Below, piece by piece: positions 43,491 through 51,682 of a stretch of DNA of 64,000 bases (within the stretch, counting starts at the first letter, position 1; every line of letters starts with the position of its first letter). This DNA comes from Nocardioides sp. BGMRC 2183 (lineage in GTDB: Bacteria; Actinomycetota; Actinomycetes; Propionibacteriales; Nocardioidaceae), in contig VSSA01000002.1 of assembly GCA_008123405.1 (NCBI GenBank), positions 124,001 through 188,000 of the forward strand, in the 5' to 3' direction. The notes beneath the pieces were generated by a model. That model ran no database searches, was not told the DNA's origin, and saw nothing but the letters and a program-made list of their open reading frames with translations. The translations under genes and the position numbers were made by a program.

Positions 43491-44735
43491 GTGCAGGTGG
43501 AACAGCGGACCGCCGAGGCGGCGGCCGGGGTGGAGCAGGTCTTCCGGGCCGAGTACGGCCGGTTGATCGCCACCCTGGTGCGTCGTTTCGGCGACATCGA
43601 TCTCGCCGAGGAGGCGGCCGGGGAGGCGCTGCTGATCGCGTTGGAGAAGTGGCCAGTTTCCGGCGTACCGCCCAATCCGGGCGGGTGGCTGACCACCACC
43701 GCCGGCAACCGGGCGATCGACCGGATCCGGCGCGAGCGGCAACGTGACACCAAGCACCGGGCCGCCGCGATGCTGTACGACGACACCCCGCCCGAGCCGA
43801 CCGGCCCGGTCACCGACGATCGACTGCGCCTCCTCTTCACCTGCTGCCACCCGGCGTTGGCACCCGAGGCGCGGATCGCGCTCACGCTGCGGCTGCTCGG
43901 CGGGCTCACGGTCGCCGAGATCGCCCGCGCGTTCCTGGTGCCGGAGACCACGATGGCGCAGCGGATCACCCGGGCGAAGCGGAAGATCGCGGCGGCCAAG
44001 GTGCCCTACCGGGTGCCCGAGGCCGAGGATCTGCCTGCCCGCGTCGATGGCGTGCTGACCGTGCTCTACCTGATCTTCAACGAGGGCTATCTGGCCAGCG
44101 GCGAGGGTGAGCCCATCCGTGCCGAGCTCACCGGCGAGGCGATCCGGCTGACGCGGGTGCTGCACCAGCTCCTGGATGAGCCCGAGGTGACCGGCCTGCT
44201 CGCTCTCGTGCTGCTCACCGAGGCGCGCCGGGAGGCGCGGGTCCGGGACGGGATGCTGGTCACCCTCGCCGATCAGGACCGTGGCGGGTGGGACCGTGCC
44301 CTCATCGCCGAGGGCCACACGCTGGTGCGGGAGTGCCTGGCGATCGGCCGGCCGGGGCGTTACCAGGTGCTGGCCGCGATCAACGCGGTGCACACCGACG
44401 CCCCGAGCACGGCGGCGACGGACTGGACGCAGGTGGTGGCGCTCTACGACCAGCTGCGCCGCATCGACCCGTCGCCGATCGTGGCGCTCAACCGGGCGGT
44501 CGCGCTCGCCGAGCTCGACGGTCCGTCGGTGGCGCTGGCCGAGGTGGAGGCGCTGGGCGACCGTCTCGACGGCTACCACCCCTGGCATGCGGCCCGCGCC
44601 GACCTGTTGCGTCGGCTGGGTCGGAGCGCGGAGGCCGCTGACGCCTACCTGGCCGCCATCGAGCTGACCGACAACGGGGCCGAGCGGGCCTATCTGGCTC
44701 GGCGACGGGGTGAGCTGGTCGGCGCCGAGCGGTAG
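43491..44735 (+). CDS. ECF42-group RNA polymerase sigma factor with C-terminal TPR-like extension
   Basis: 414 aa. Sigma region 2 (FRAEYGRLIATLVRRFGDIDLAEEAA...) and region 4 (ALTLRLLGGLTVAEIARAFLVPETTMAQRI) lie in the first ~180 residues. The remaining ~230 residues, with RRIDPSPIVALNRAVALAEL and HAARADLLRRLGRSAEAADAY, are the DUF6596/TPR-like extension that defines ECF42 and is needed for activity in place of an anti-sigma factor. It is encoded directly after the DGPF gene. GTG 43491 is used. No anti-sigma gene is present, as expected for the group. Confidence 0.92.
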   Translation: MQVEQRTAEAAAGVEQVFRAEYGRLIATLVRRFGDIDLAEEAAGEALLIALEKWPVSGVPPNPGGWLTTTAGNRAIDRIRRERQRDTKHRAAAMLYDDTPPEPTGPVTDDRLRLLFTCCHPALAPEARIALTLRLLGGLTVAEIARAFLVPETTMAQRITRAKRKIAAAKVPYRVPEAEDLPARVDGVLTVLYLIFNEGYLASGEGEPIRAELTGEAIRLTRVLHQLLDEPEVTGLLALVLLTEARREARVRDGMLVTLADQDRGGWDRALIAEGHTLVRECLAIGRPGRYQVLAAINAVHTDAPSTAATDWTQVVALYDQLRRIDPSPIVALNRAVALAELDGPSVALAEVEALGDRLDGYHPWHAARADLLRRLGRSAEAADAYLAAIELTDNGAERAYLARRRGELVGAER

Positions 44736-44741
44736 CGCTCG

Positions 44742-44747
44742 TACGCT
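44742..44747 (+). promoter_or_regulatory. -10 hexamer of the leaderless M3 peptidase transcript
   Basis: TACGCT, 7 nt before ATG 44755. Confidence 0.5.
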
Positions 44748-44754
44748 GGCCGCC

Positions 44755-46728
44755 ATGACTCCCCTGGACCTGCCCACCTCCTCCGCCGACGACCACCGGG
44801 AGGTCTGGTCCGCCTGGGTCTCCGAGCGCGCCCGCGCCGAGCTGGCTGCCGCCGAGGAGCTCGTCGAGCAGGTGCGGAGTCAGAGCGACGCGGCGGACCC
44901 ACGGGCGACGCTGCAGTTGTGGGACCGCGCCGCCGGCCATCTCGGCAACGCCGCCGCGATGGGGTCGCTGATCGGCAACGTCCACCCCGACGCCGAGGTC
45001 CGCGACCTGGCAGAGGCAGCCGAGCAGGACGCGCAGCGGATCGCCACCCGGTGGAGCCTGGACCGCGGCCTGTACGACGTCTTCGCCGGCCTCGACACAG
45101 GTGAACTGGCCGGCGATCCGCTGGCCGAGCGGATGCTGGCCAAGGTCCGCAACGACTTCCGCCGCTCCGGCGTGGACCGGGACGACGCCACCCGGGAGCG
45201 GATCGCGGCGATCAACGAGCGGCTGACCGAGCTCGACCAGGAGTTCTCCAAGGTGATCCGTGACGACGTCCGCACGGTGCGGGTCACTCCCGACCGGCTG
45301 GACGGTCTGCCCGAGGACTTCCGCACGGCGCACCCGGCCGGTGAGGACGGGCTGGTCACCCTCACCACCGACTATCCTGACGTCATCCCGGTGCGGATGT
45401 TCGCCCGCGACCAGGGGCTGCGTCGCGACATCACGGTCGCCTTCCTGCAGCGCGGCTGGCCCGACGCCGAGCCGCTGCTCACCGAGCTGTTCGCGCTACG
45501 CCACGAACTGGCCACCACTGTCGGCTTCGAGGACTGGCCCTCCTACGACGCCGACGTGAAGATGATCGGCACCGGCGCCGCGATCCCGGCGTTCATCGAC
45601 CGGATCGCCGACGCCGCTGCAGAGCCGCTGGAGCGTGACCTGGCGGTGCTGCTCGAGCGCTACCGGCAGGACTTCGGTGATGCGACCGCGATCGAGCCCT
45701 ACGACGCCAGCCATTACCAGGAGCTGGTCCGGGCCGAGCAGTACCAGGTCGACTCCCAGCAGGTGCGCACCTACTTCGACTTCGCCAAGGTGCGCCAAGG
45801 ACTGCTGGAGGTGACCGGACGCCTCTTCGGGCTGCGGTACCAGCCGGTGCAGGTGGCGACGTGGCACGCCGACGTGGCGTCGTACGACGTGGTGGTGGCG
45901 CGGGGGGAGCGCGTCGGCGAGGCGATCGGGCGGATCCACCTTGACCTGCACCCGCGCGAGGGCAAGTACAAGCACGCCGCGCAGTTCACCCTCACCGACG
46001 GGGTGGCCGGCGTGCAGGCGCCGGAGGGGGTGTTGGTGTGCAACTTCCCCCGCGGGCTGATGGAGCACGACGACGTGGTCACGCTCTTCCACGAGTTCGG
46101 ACACCTGCTGCACCACGTGCTCGCCGGCCACGGCGACTGGTTCCGGTTCGCCGGGGTGGCCACCGAGTGGGACTTCGTCGAAGCGCCGAGCCAGATGCTG
46201 GAGGAGTGGGCCTGGGACGCCGAGGTGCTGCAGACGTTCGCCACCGATGCCTCCGGCACGCCGATCCCGACCGAGCTGGTCGAGAAGATGCGGGCCGCCG
46301 ACGACTACGGCAAGGGGATCCAGACCCGCACCCAGATGTTCTACGCGTCGATGTCCTACTGGTTCCACCGCGATCCGGCGGACGCCGCCGCGGCCGGCGG
46401 TCAGCCGCCCGCGCTGACCGACCGGATGATCGAGCTCCAGGCCCGGTACGCCGCCCTTCCCTACCTCGAGGGCACCCACATGTTCGCCAGCTTCGGCCAC
46501 CTCGGTGGCTACAGCTCGGGCTACTACACCTACATGTGGTCGCTGGTGATCGCGAAGGATCTGTTCAGCGCCTTCTCCGGGGACGCCCTCTTCGACCCCG
46601 AGGTGGCCGGTCGTTACCGCGACCGGGTGCTCGCCCGGGGTGGGCAGGCCGACGCTGCCGACCTGGTGGCGGACTTCCTGGGGCGGGCGTACTCGTTCGA
46701 TGCGTATGGGGCGTGGTTGGCGCGGTGA
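44755..46728 (+). CDS. M3-family metallopeptidase (thimet oligopeptidase-like)
   Basis: 657 aa, normal for M3A peptidases. The zinc motif is LFHEFGHLLHHVLAG (His446, Glu447, His450), with the third ligand in DFVEAPSQMLEEW. The C-terminal GYSSGYYTYMWSLVIAKDLFSAF is also typical. It would degrade short peptides in the cytoplasm. A leaderless start is likely, and the end is followed by the family D inverted repeats. Confidence 0.93.
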   Translation: MTPLDLPTSSADDHREVWSAWVSERARAELAAAEELVEQVRSQSDAADPRATLQLWDRAAGHLGNAAAMGSLIGNVHPDAEVRDLAEAAEQDAQRIATRWSLDRGLYDVFAGLDTGELAGDPLAERMLAKVRNDFRRSGVDRDDATRERIAAINERLTELDQEFSKVIRDDVRTVRVTPDRLDGLPEDFRTAHPAGEDGLVTLTTDYPDVIPVRMFARDQGLRRDITVAFLQRGWPDAEPLLTELFALRHELATTVGFEDWPSYDADVKMIGTGAAIPAFIDRIADAAAEPLERDLAVLLERYRQDFGDATAIEPYDASHYQELVRAEQYQVDSQQVRTYFDFAKVRQGLLEVTGRLFGLRYQPVQVATWHADVASYDVVVARGERVGEAIGRIHLDLHPREGKYKHAAQFTLTDGVAGVQAPEGVLVCNFPRGLMEHDDVVTLFHEFGHLLHHVLAGHGDWFRFAGVATEWDFVEAPSQMLEEWAWDAEVLQTFATDASGTPIPTELVEKMRAADDYGKGIQTRTQMFYASMSYWFHRDPADAAAAGGQPPALTDRMIELQARYAALPYLEGTHMFASFGHLGGYSSGYYTYMWSLVIAKDLFSAFSGDALFDPEVAGRYRDRVLARGGQADAADLVADFLGRAYSFDAYGAWLAR

Positions 46729-46732
46729 GGCT

Positions 46733-46808
46733 GCGGGTTTCGCCGGTCAGCCGGTGAAACCCGCACGACACGCCGAGCGAACCCGGCGTGTCGTGCGGGT
46801 TCTGGCTG
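46733..46808. repeat. Family D double inverted repeat, mutually exclusive hairpins
   Basis: GCGGGTTTC (46733-46741) pairs with 46756-46764, and a perfect 17-bp arm at 46758-46774 (AACCCGCACGACACGCC) pairs with 46785-46801. The segment AACCCGC belongs to both, so only one hairpin can form at a time. It starts 4 bp after the M3 peptidase stop. It is terminator-like, but the shared arm resembles an attenuator. Confidence 0.75.
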
Positions 46809-46846
46809 ACAAGTCCAGTGCCGAGCAACTTCAGGCACTCGTGGAC

Positions 46847-46887
46847 TTGTGTCGCTACTTCTTCCGACGTATGCTCACGATATATCG
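46847..46887 (+). promoter_or_regulatory. padR promoter with palindromic operator
   Basis: -35 TTGTGT (46847-46852), 17-bp spacer, -10 TATGCT (46870-46875). The palindrome CGATATATCG (46878-46887) lies over the expected transcription start, a position where a bound repressor blocks initiation. AT-rich palindromes of this kind are usual PadR operators, so autorepression is likely. Confidence 0.6.
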
Positions 46888-47006
46888 CGAAATGCCGACG
46901 AAATGACGCAAGGCCCACCAGAGGCCAGCGCATGCCGGCACGCGATACCCGAATCCCACAGAGCGCCCCCACGAGGAGGCGCACCCGAACCGAAGGAGGT
47001 CCCACC

Positions 47007-47774
47007 ATGGGACGCCACGACGATGAGTTCTGCGGCGGCTTCGGCCGTCGCGGCTACGACGAGAACTACGGCCGCCGCGGGCGCAACGCCTACGAGCGGT
47101 ACGACGACACCGAGCCCAAGCGTCGCCAGCGCGGCGGCTGGGGCGCCTGGACCGACGGCCCGTGGGGCGAGCACCCGCGCCCCGGCGGCCACCGCGGACC
47201 GCAGGGGGTGCCCCCCGGCCCGCCGCCGTGGCTGGCCGGTCTGCTCGGCTTCGGTCGGCCCGAGACCGGACGCGGCCCGCGGGTACGACGCGGCGACGTA
47301 CGGTCCGCGATCCTGGACGTGCTGCGCGCGGCCGGCGAGCGCGAGGAGTCGCCGAACGGTTACCAGGTGATCCAGCGGATCGCCGAGCGCAGCGCCGGTG
47401 CCTGGCGCCCCAGCCCGGGATCGGTCTACCCGACCATCCAGCAGCTCGAGGACGAGGGCCTGGTCGAGTTGGACGAGGAGAGCGGTCGCCGCGCGCTGCG
47501 GCTGACCACTGCCGGTGCGCGCTACTGCACCGAGCACACTGAGGAGCTCGCTGCGGTGTGGGCGCCGTTCGAGCGCACCCCCGAGGTGCCGGGCAACGCC
47601 GAGCAGGCCGACATCAAGGCCGAGATCCCGCAGGTGATGAGCGCGGTCTGGCAGATCGTCACCAACGGCTCCGACGCGCAGCGCCGGGCGGCGGTCGAGG
47701 TGCTCGCGGACGCCCGCCGGCGCCTCTACGGCATCCTCGCCGACGGCCCCGACCAGGAGACGCCCGAGGACTGA
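47007..47774 (+). CDS. PadR-family transcriptional regulator with low-complexity N-terminus
   Basis: 255 aa. Residues ~1-90 are Gly/Arg/Pro-rich (FGRRGYDENYGRRGRNAY, GPQGVPPGPPPW). The PadR winged helix follows (~98-165: VRSAILDVLRAAGEREESPN, AWRPSPGSVYPTIQQLEDEG), then a C-terminal dimerisation helix. Ribosome site AAGGAGGT is perfect. The 5' leader of about 125 nt holds an operator palindrome at its start. No transporter gene adjoins, so its target besides itself is unknown. Confidence 0.88.
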   Translation: MGRHDDEFCGGFGRRGYDENYGRRGRNAYERYDDTEPKRRQRGGWGAWTDGPWGEHPRPGGHRGPQGVPPGPPPWLAGLLGFGRPETGRGPRVRRGDVRSAILDVLRAAGEREESPNGYQVIQRIAERSAGAWRPSPGSVYPTIQQLEDEGLVELDEESGRRALRLTTAGARYCTEHTEELAAVWAPFERTPEVPGNAEQADIKAEIPQVMSAVWQIVTNGSDAQRRAAVEVLADARRRLYGILADGPDQETPED

Positions 47775-47837
47775 TCCTCAGCCCGTACGACGACCGGCCG
47801 GTCCTCACCGCCTGCCGGGTGCCGGGAAGCCCCCAGT

Positions 47838-47843
47838 TACCCT
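47838..47843 (+). promoter_or_regulatory. -10 hexamer of a leaderless transcript
   Basis: TACCCT, 7 nt before GTG 47851. Confidence 0.45.
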
Positions 47844-47850
47844 GCACCAC

Positions 47851-49173
47851 GTGAGGACCGGCCGATTGCTTGCTCTGGCGACCTGTGCGGCCTGGGGTGT
47901 GGTGAACGCGTCCGCCGGGGTGGCTGCCGCGGAGACCACCGCTGTCGACCTGGGCGGCGCCGAGATCTCCGGCAGCGTCACCGACACCGCCAACCCGGCC
48001 GTTCTCGCTCCCGGGGTCTGGTCCGACACCCTCGGCGCCACCGGTTCGGGTAGCGACCGCCACTATTTCCGCTACGAGCGCCGGATGGCGGACAGCACGG
48101 TCCACATCGGCGTGGTCGGCGCGCCGGCGACCGGCTCCGACGGCATCGGCCTCGACGTGTCCACAGGCGACACCGACTGCGGCAGCAACTCTGCGTCGGC
48201 GAGCTACGGATTCCCGCAGTTGGTGGTCGGGACCTCGCTGGCGGTCGGCGGCGAGGACCGTGACGATCCGTGCCTGAGCAACCCAACGCTCGCCATCGAG
48301 GTCAACCGCGGCTCCTCGAGCGCTGACGCCGACCTGCCAATCGCCCTCAAGATCGTCGAGGAAGCCCCGGTCACCGGGACCGACGACCTCCCCGAGCCGC
48401 CCGAGGACGACTCCTATCGCGCGGTCACCTCCGACGCCTCGCCCGCCGACACCCCGGGCGCCACCACCTTCGACGATGCCCCCGAACTGGACGCCACCGC
48501 CGATGGCACCAAGGTCGCGACGACGCTGGCCGAAGGCGAGACGCAGCTGTGGCGGGTCCCGGTCGGCTGGGGCCAGCAGGTGAGCACCGTCGCCGACCTC
48601 CCCGCGTACGACGACGGCGACCCCGACCTGACCTTCTACGGGCCGGACGTGGAGTTGCGTGTGGTGAGCCCGATGCGTGCCGTCTCCTCCGACACCACTG
48701 ACGACGGATCGTCCTCTGCCCACTACGGCGAGGAGCCCGCACAGGCGACCGTCGGCACCGCTCCGGTGACCTACCTCAACCGCTTCGAGTACAGCGGCGG
48801 TCCCGCGGCGCCCGGCGAGTTCTGGGTGCAGGTCGCGGTCGCGCCCAAGGACGACAGCGCCGAGGGGGAGCCGATCGAGGTGCCGGTCGAGCTGACCGTC
48901 GCCGTGACCGGGTCGGAGGACGGGGTGCCGACGTACTCGCCCAACGTGCTGGGGCCGGACGGCAACGATCCGCCGAGCGGCTACGACCCCCAGACCCCGT
49001 TCCTGATCGATGCCGAGACGTTCTCCGCCACCGCTGCCGACGGCGCCGTGCTGCCCGCCGACGCCGACGACGCCGACGGCTGGTGGGGCCCGAAGCGGTA
49101 CGCCGGCATCGGGCTCGCCCTCATCGGCGGGGTCTGCTTCGCCGCCGGCGCCCTCCGACTGCGCCGCCGCTGA
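47851..49173 (+). CDS. Secreted, membrane-anchored protein of unknown function
   Basis: 440 aa. A signal peptide (MRTGRLLALATCAAWGVVNASAGVAAA) and a C-terminal membrane helix with an Arg-rich stop-transfer tail (IGLALIGGVCFAAGALRLRRR) make it a type I membrane protein. The exterior part is Asp/Thr/Gly-rich and beta-rich; HYFRYERRMADSTVHIG and LWRVPVGWGQQVSTVADL look like two repeats of a jelly-roll-type domain. No enzyme motif was seen. It resembles actinobacterial proteins of unknown function encoded near surface or VWA proteins. A family B repeat array begins 5 bp past its stop; the Ser/Thr kinase gene is convergent. Confidence 0.7.
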   Translation: MRTGRLLALATCAAWGVVNASAGVAAAETTAVDLGGAEISGSVTDTANPAVLAPGVWSDTLGATGSGSDRHYFRYERRMADSTVHIGVVGAPATGSDGIGLDVSTGDTDCGSNSASASYGFPQLVVGTSLAVGGEDRDDPCLSNPTLAIEVNRGSSSADADLPIALKIVEEAPVTGTDDLPEPPEDDSYRAVTSDASPADTPGATTFDDAPELDATADGTKVATTLAEGETQLWRVPVGWGQQVSTVADLPAYDDGDPDLTFYGPDVELRVVSPMRAVSSDTTDDGSSSAHYGEEPAQATVGTAPVTYLNRFEYSGGPAAPGEFWVQVAVAPKDDSAEGEPIEVPVELTVAVTGSEDGVPTYSPNVLGPDGNDPPSGYDPQTPFLIDAETFSATAADGAVLPADADDADGWWGPKRYAGIGLALIGGVCFAAGALRLRRR

Positions 49174-49177
49174 GGCC

Positions 49178-49243
49178 GTTGAGTTGGCCTTTCGGGCCCG
49201 TTGAGTTGGCGGTTGGGGCCCGTTGAGTTGGCCTTTTGGGCCG
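49178..49243 (+). repeat. Family B array 3: three 22-bp units
   Basis: Units at 49178-49199, 49200-49221 and 49222-49243 all begin GTTGAGTTGG; the first two end GGGCCC and the third GGGCCG. The array starts 5 bp after the stop of the upstream gene, in the same orientation as arrays 1 and 2. Confidence 0.9.
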
Positions 49244-49269
49244 GATGCGAGGGTCGAGATCACGACCTG

Positions 49270-49321
49270 GTGTGCGTTTGAGCCGGGTCGGCGGGAATTC
49301 GGTGGGCGTTTGAGCCGGGTC
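49270..49321. repeat. 20-bp direct repeat at the kinase 3' end
   Basis: GTGTGCGTTTGAGCCGGGTC (49270-49289) recurs at 49302-49321 with one change, 32 bp apart. The second copy overlaps the stop codon of the minus-strand kinase gene (49322-49320). This repeats, with another sequence, the placement seen for family B. Confidence 0.75.
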
Positions 49322-50471
49322 AGATCAGCAGCAACAACAGTCCGAGCAGCAGTACGAACGCGCCCCCACCCATCAGCGCGTACGACGGCACGGCCGAGGC
49401 CTGCGCCCGCCGGGAGCCGCCCGTGGCTCCGGTCCCCGCGCCGACCAGGGTCGGCGCCGCACCGGGCGGGAGGACTGAGGTGCCCTGCCGCGTCTCGCGT
49501 GCGGTCGGGGCGGTCTGGCCAGGCGGCGGCATCGAGGCGGGCGTCGAGGTCGGCGGCGGAGGCGGGGGCGGCGGAGAGATCGTGCCGAGCGTCCCGGTCC
49601 CGGGGCCGCTGACGCCGCCGCTCGACTCCGGCAGCGGCGGGAACTCGTCGTCGATCCGCACCCCGTCGCTCGGGTCGGCGGGCAGTGCCAGCAGCCGGTG
49701 CATCGCCGGCGTACGGCGCAGCTCGGCGGCGGTGGGGCGCCCGGCGACGTCGTACCGGGTGGCGGCCTCGATCAGGTCGATGACCGCGTCGTGCCCGGGG
49801 TCGCCGTTGCGCATCGTGGAGAGGTCGATCGGCGGCGGCGCGCCCTCACCCGGGGGCCGCTTGCCGGTGAGCATCTCGAGTACCACGATGCCCAGCGCGT
49901 AGACGTCCGAGCGGGGGTCGGGATCTGCGCCGTGGTATTGCTCCGGCGCCATGTAGCCCGGCGTCCCGATCACCATCGCCACGTGGGTCAGCCGCGGCTC
50001 GTCCTCGGGCACCGCGATCCCGAAGTCGGTCAGCCGCAGGTGCGGCACACCGGTCCCGGTCGGCTCCAGCAGGAGGTTGCCGGGCTTGATGTCGCGATGC
50101 ACGATCCCGGCCGCGTGTACCGCCTCCAGCGCCTGCAGGGTCTGGTCCGCCAGATGCCCGATCCAGTACGGCGACAACCGCCCGTGCTTCTTCATCAGCC
50201 CGACCACGGACCCACCCCGGACCAGCGGCATGGTGAACAGCACCCGGTCGTCGACGCCCGCCCACGACTGCGGGGTGACCACGTGGGTGTGGTCGATCCG
50301 CATGGACTGCTCCCGCACGAAGCGCAGCAACATGGCGGCGTCGGCCTGGCGCAGCATCTTGGCGGCCTTGAGCTCGCCGTCGTGCCGGTCGAGCACTCGC
50401 CACACCGTGCCCATGCCGCCCGACGCGATCGGATCGATCAGCTCGTACCGTCCGGCGAAGACCTCACCCAT
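49320..50471 (-). CDS. Membrane-bound Ser/Thr protein kinase without extracellular sensor
   Basis: 383 aa. A complete kinase domain: GGMGTV loop (~18-23), Lys38, catalytic loop HRDIKPGNLL (Asp127, Lys129), DFG (149-151) and GTPGYMAPEQ. A Pro/Thr-rich linker (~285-355, including a run of nine Pro) leads to a single helix at the extreme C-terminus (~362-383), with no outside domain. It must sense from the cytoplasm or through a partner. The divergent neighbours do not show which process it controls; the convergent neighbour is a membrane-anchored secreted protein. Confidence 0.92.
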   Translation of the reverse strand: MGEVFAGRYELIDPIASGGMGTVWRVLDRHDGELKAAKMLRQADAAMLLRFVREQSMRIDHTHVVTPQSWAGVDDRVLFTMPLVRGGSVVGLMKKHGRLSPYWIGHLADQTLQALEAVHAAGIVHRDIKPGNLLLEPTGTGVPHLRLTDFGIAVPEDEPRLTHVAMVIGTPGYMAPEQYHGADPDPRSDVYALGIVVLEMLTGKRPPGEGAPPPIDLSTMRNGDPGHDAVIDLIEAATRYDVAGRPTAAELRRTPAMHRLLALPADPSDGVRIDDEFPPLPESSGGVSGPGTGTLGTISPPPPPPPPTSTPASMPPPGQTAPTARETRQGTSVLPPGAAPTLVGAGTGATGGSRRAQASAVPSYALMGGGAFVLLLGLLLLLI

Positions 50472-50520
50472 GGACGACGAGCCTAGGTCATCGGGGTCGG
50501 TGGCCAGCGGGGTGCGTGCC

Positions 50521-50570
50521 GGGTTGCGTCATACGTTCTGAGGGCAGCCGGCCACGATCGGTATGACGTC
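50521..50570. repeat. Family A palindromic repeat, copy 3
   Basis: GGGTTGCGTCATACG at the left, GTATGACGTC at the right. Its inner sequence (TGAGGGCAGCCGGCCAC) is identical to that of copy 4. Confidence 0.8.
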
Positions 50571-50594
50571 CGGCTTACGGTCCGCGGGTGCCGC

Positions 50595-50643
50595 ATTACG
50601 TCATACGTCCTGAGGGCAGCCGGCCACAGTTCGTATGACGCAA
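50595..50643. repeat. Family A palindromic repeat, copy 4
   Basis: Arms TTACGTCATACG (50596-50607) and CGTATGACGCAA (50632-50643), with one mismatch. It is a tandem neighbour of copy 3 (about 70 bp apart), in the gap between the kinase and GNAT genes. Confidence 0.85.
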
Positions 50644-50671
50644 ACCCCAACCCCGGGCTGCGGTGGTGGAC

Positions 50672-51619
50672 TCAGGGCACCAAGTCGATCGCACGGTGCA
50701 GCCACACCGAGCTGGGGTGCATGCCGACCTTCCGATAGAGCGACAGCGCGCCGGTCCGGGAGTCGGTGGAGAGCGAAGAGGTGGTGGCGCCGCGGCTCCG
50801 GCCCTCCGCGAAGGCGGTGACCAGCAAAGCCTGCGCCAGACCGCGGTTGCGGTGGTCGGCCGTGACGGCGAGACGATCGACGTAGGTGTCGGTGACCCCG
50901 TCGGTCTCGACGTTCCAGGCGAAGGCGACGCCGACCACTCGACTCTCCTCGCCGGTGTCTGGGTCCCAGGTGACCACCTGCAGGTGCCACGGCTCGAACC
51001 CGGGACGCTGCCAGACCCCGGCGGCGAAGTCCTCGAGGCTCTGCCGCGGCCGTTGCGACCACTCACCGAAGGCATCCTCGACGACGGTGTGGGTCTGCGG
51101 ATACTCCTCAGCCGTTGCCTCGCGCACGCGGTAGCCCGGTGGCAGCGGACGGTCGGCGATCTCCTCGCCGGCGTCGAGGCGCAGCACCCAACTGGTCCAC
51201 CGGATCCGATAGCCGAGCGACGTCAGCAGTCGGTCGCCCGCAGACCCTTCCGGCACCGGCATCCCGACGATCGCCGAGCCGCGGGAGCGCGCCAGCTCCC
51301 GCACCCAGTGCGCCAGCCAGGTGCCGATGCCGCGGCCGCGGGCGTCGGGGAGTACCGCGGCGTCGTACCGGTCACTGCTGACCAATTCGGCGAACGCGAC
51401 GAGACGGTCGTCGTCGAGGACCGCGACCGAGCTGGAGCCGAGATCGTGGGAGGGCCGCTGCCAATCGGCGACGATGTCGGCCTCTTCGATCTCGACAGTG
51501 CCGATGTCGTGGCGCTCGGCGGCGGCGATCACCGCGAACACCGCGTGCGCGTCGGCCGTGGTCAGCGGTCGCGTGACCAGTCCGTCGGGCAGCGCGGGGG
51601 CGAGGGCGTCAGGATGCAC
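50672..51619 (-). CDS. Protein with two GNAT acetyltransferase domains
   Basis: 315 aa from GTG 51619, which has CACACT 7 nt upstream. Two GNAT folds are arranged in tandem: the first with VLPDARGRGIGTWLAHWV (~100-117), the second with DRLAVTADHRNRGLAQALL (~246-264). Both have the Arg/Gln-X-X-Gly-X-Gly/Ala acetyl-CoA loop. Such double GNATs include mycothiol synthase (MshD) relatives, but the substrate here cannot be told. Upstream in-frame residues to 51892 overlap the YceI gene and are noise. Confidence 0.82.
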   Translation of the reverse strand: MHPDALAPALPDGLVTRPLTTADAHAVFAVIAAAERHDIGTVEIEEADIVADWQRPSHDLGSSSVAVLDDDRLVAFAELVSSDRYDAAVLPDARGRGIGTWLAHWVRELARSRGSAIVGMPVPEGSAGDRLLTSLGYRIRWTSWVLRLDAGEEIADRPLPPGYRVREATAEEYPQTHTVVEDAFGEWSQRPRQSLEDFAAGVWQRPGFEPWHLQVVTWDPDTGEESRVVGVAFAWNVETDGVTDTYVDRLAVTADHRNRGLAQALLVTAFAEGRSRGATTSSLSTDSRTGALSLYRKVGMHPSSVWLHRAIDLVP

Positions 51620-51682
51620 ACCGCTGAGTGTGCGCCGCTGCGGCCGCTTGCGCACCCGAGAAACGGACGAAACGGTGCAGGC

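Noticed and set aside
42588-44777. Minus-strand open frame of 729 codons
   Set aside because: Antisense to the ECF42 sigma and DGPF genes.
50985-51005. tRNA T-arm-like sequence (GGCTCGAACCCGGGAC)
   Set aside because: Inside the GNAT coding region, with no acceptor or anticodon arms around it.
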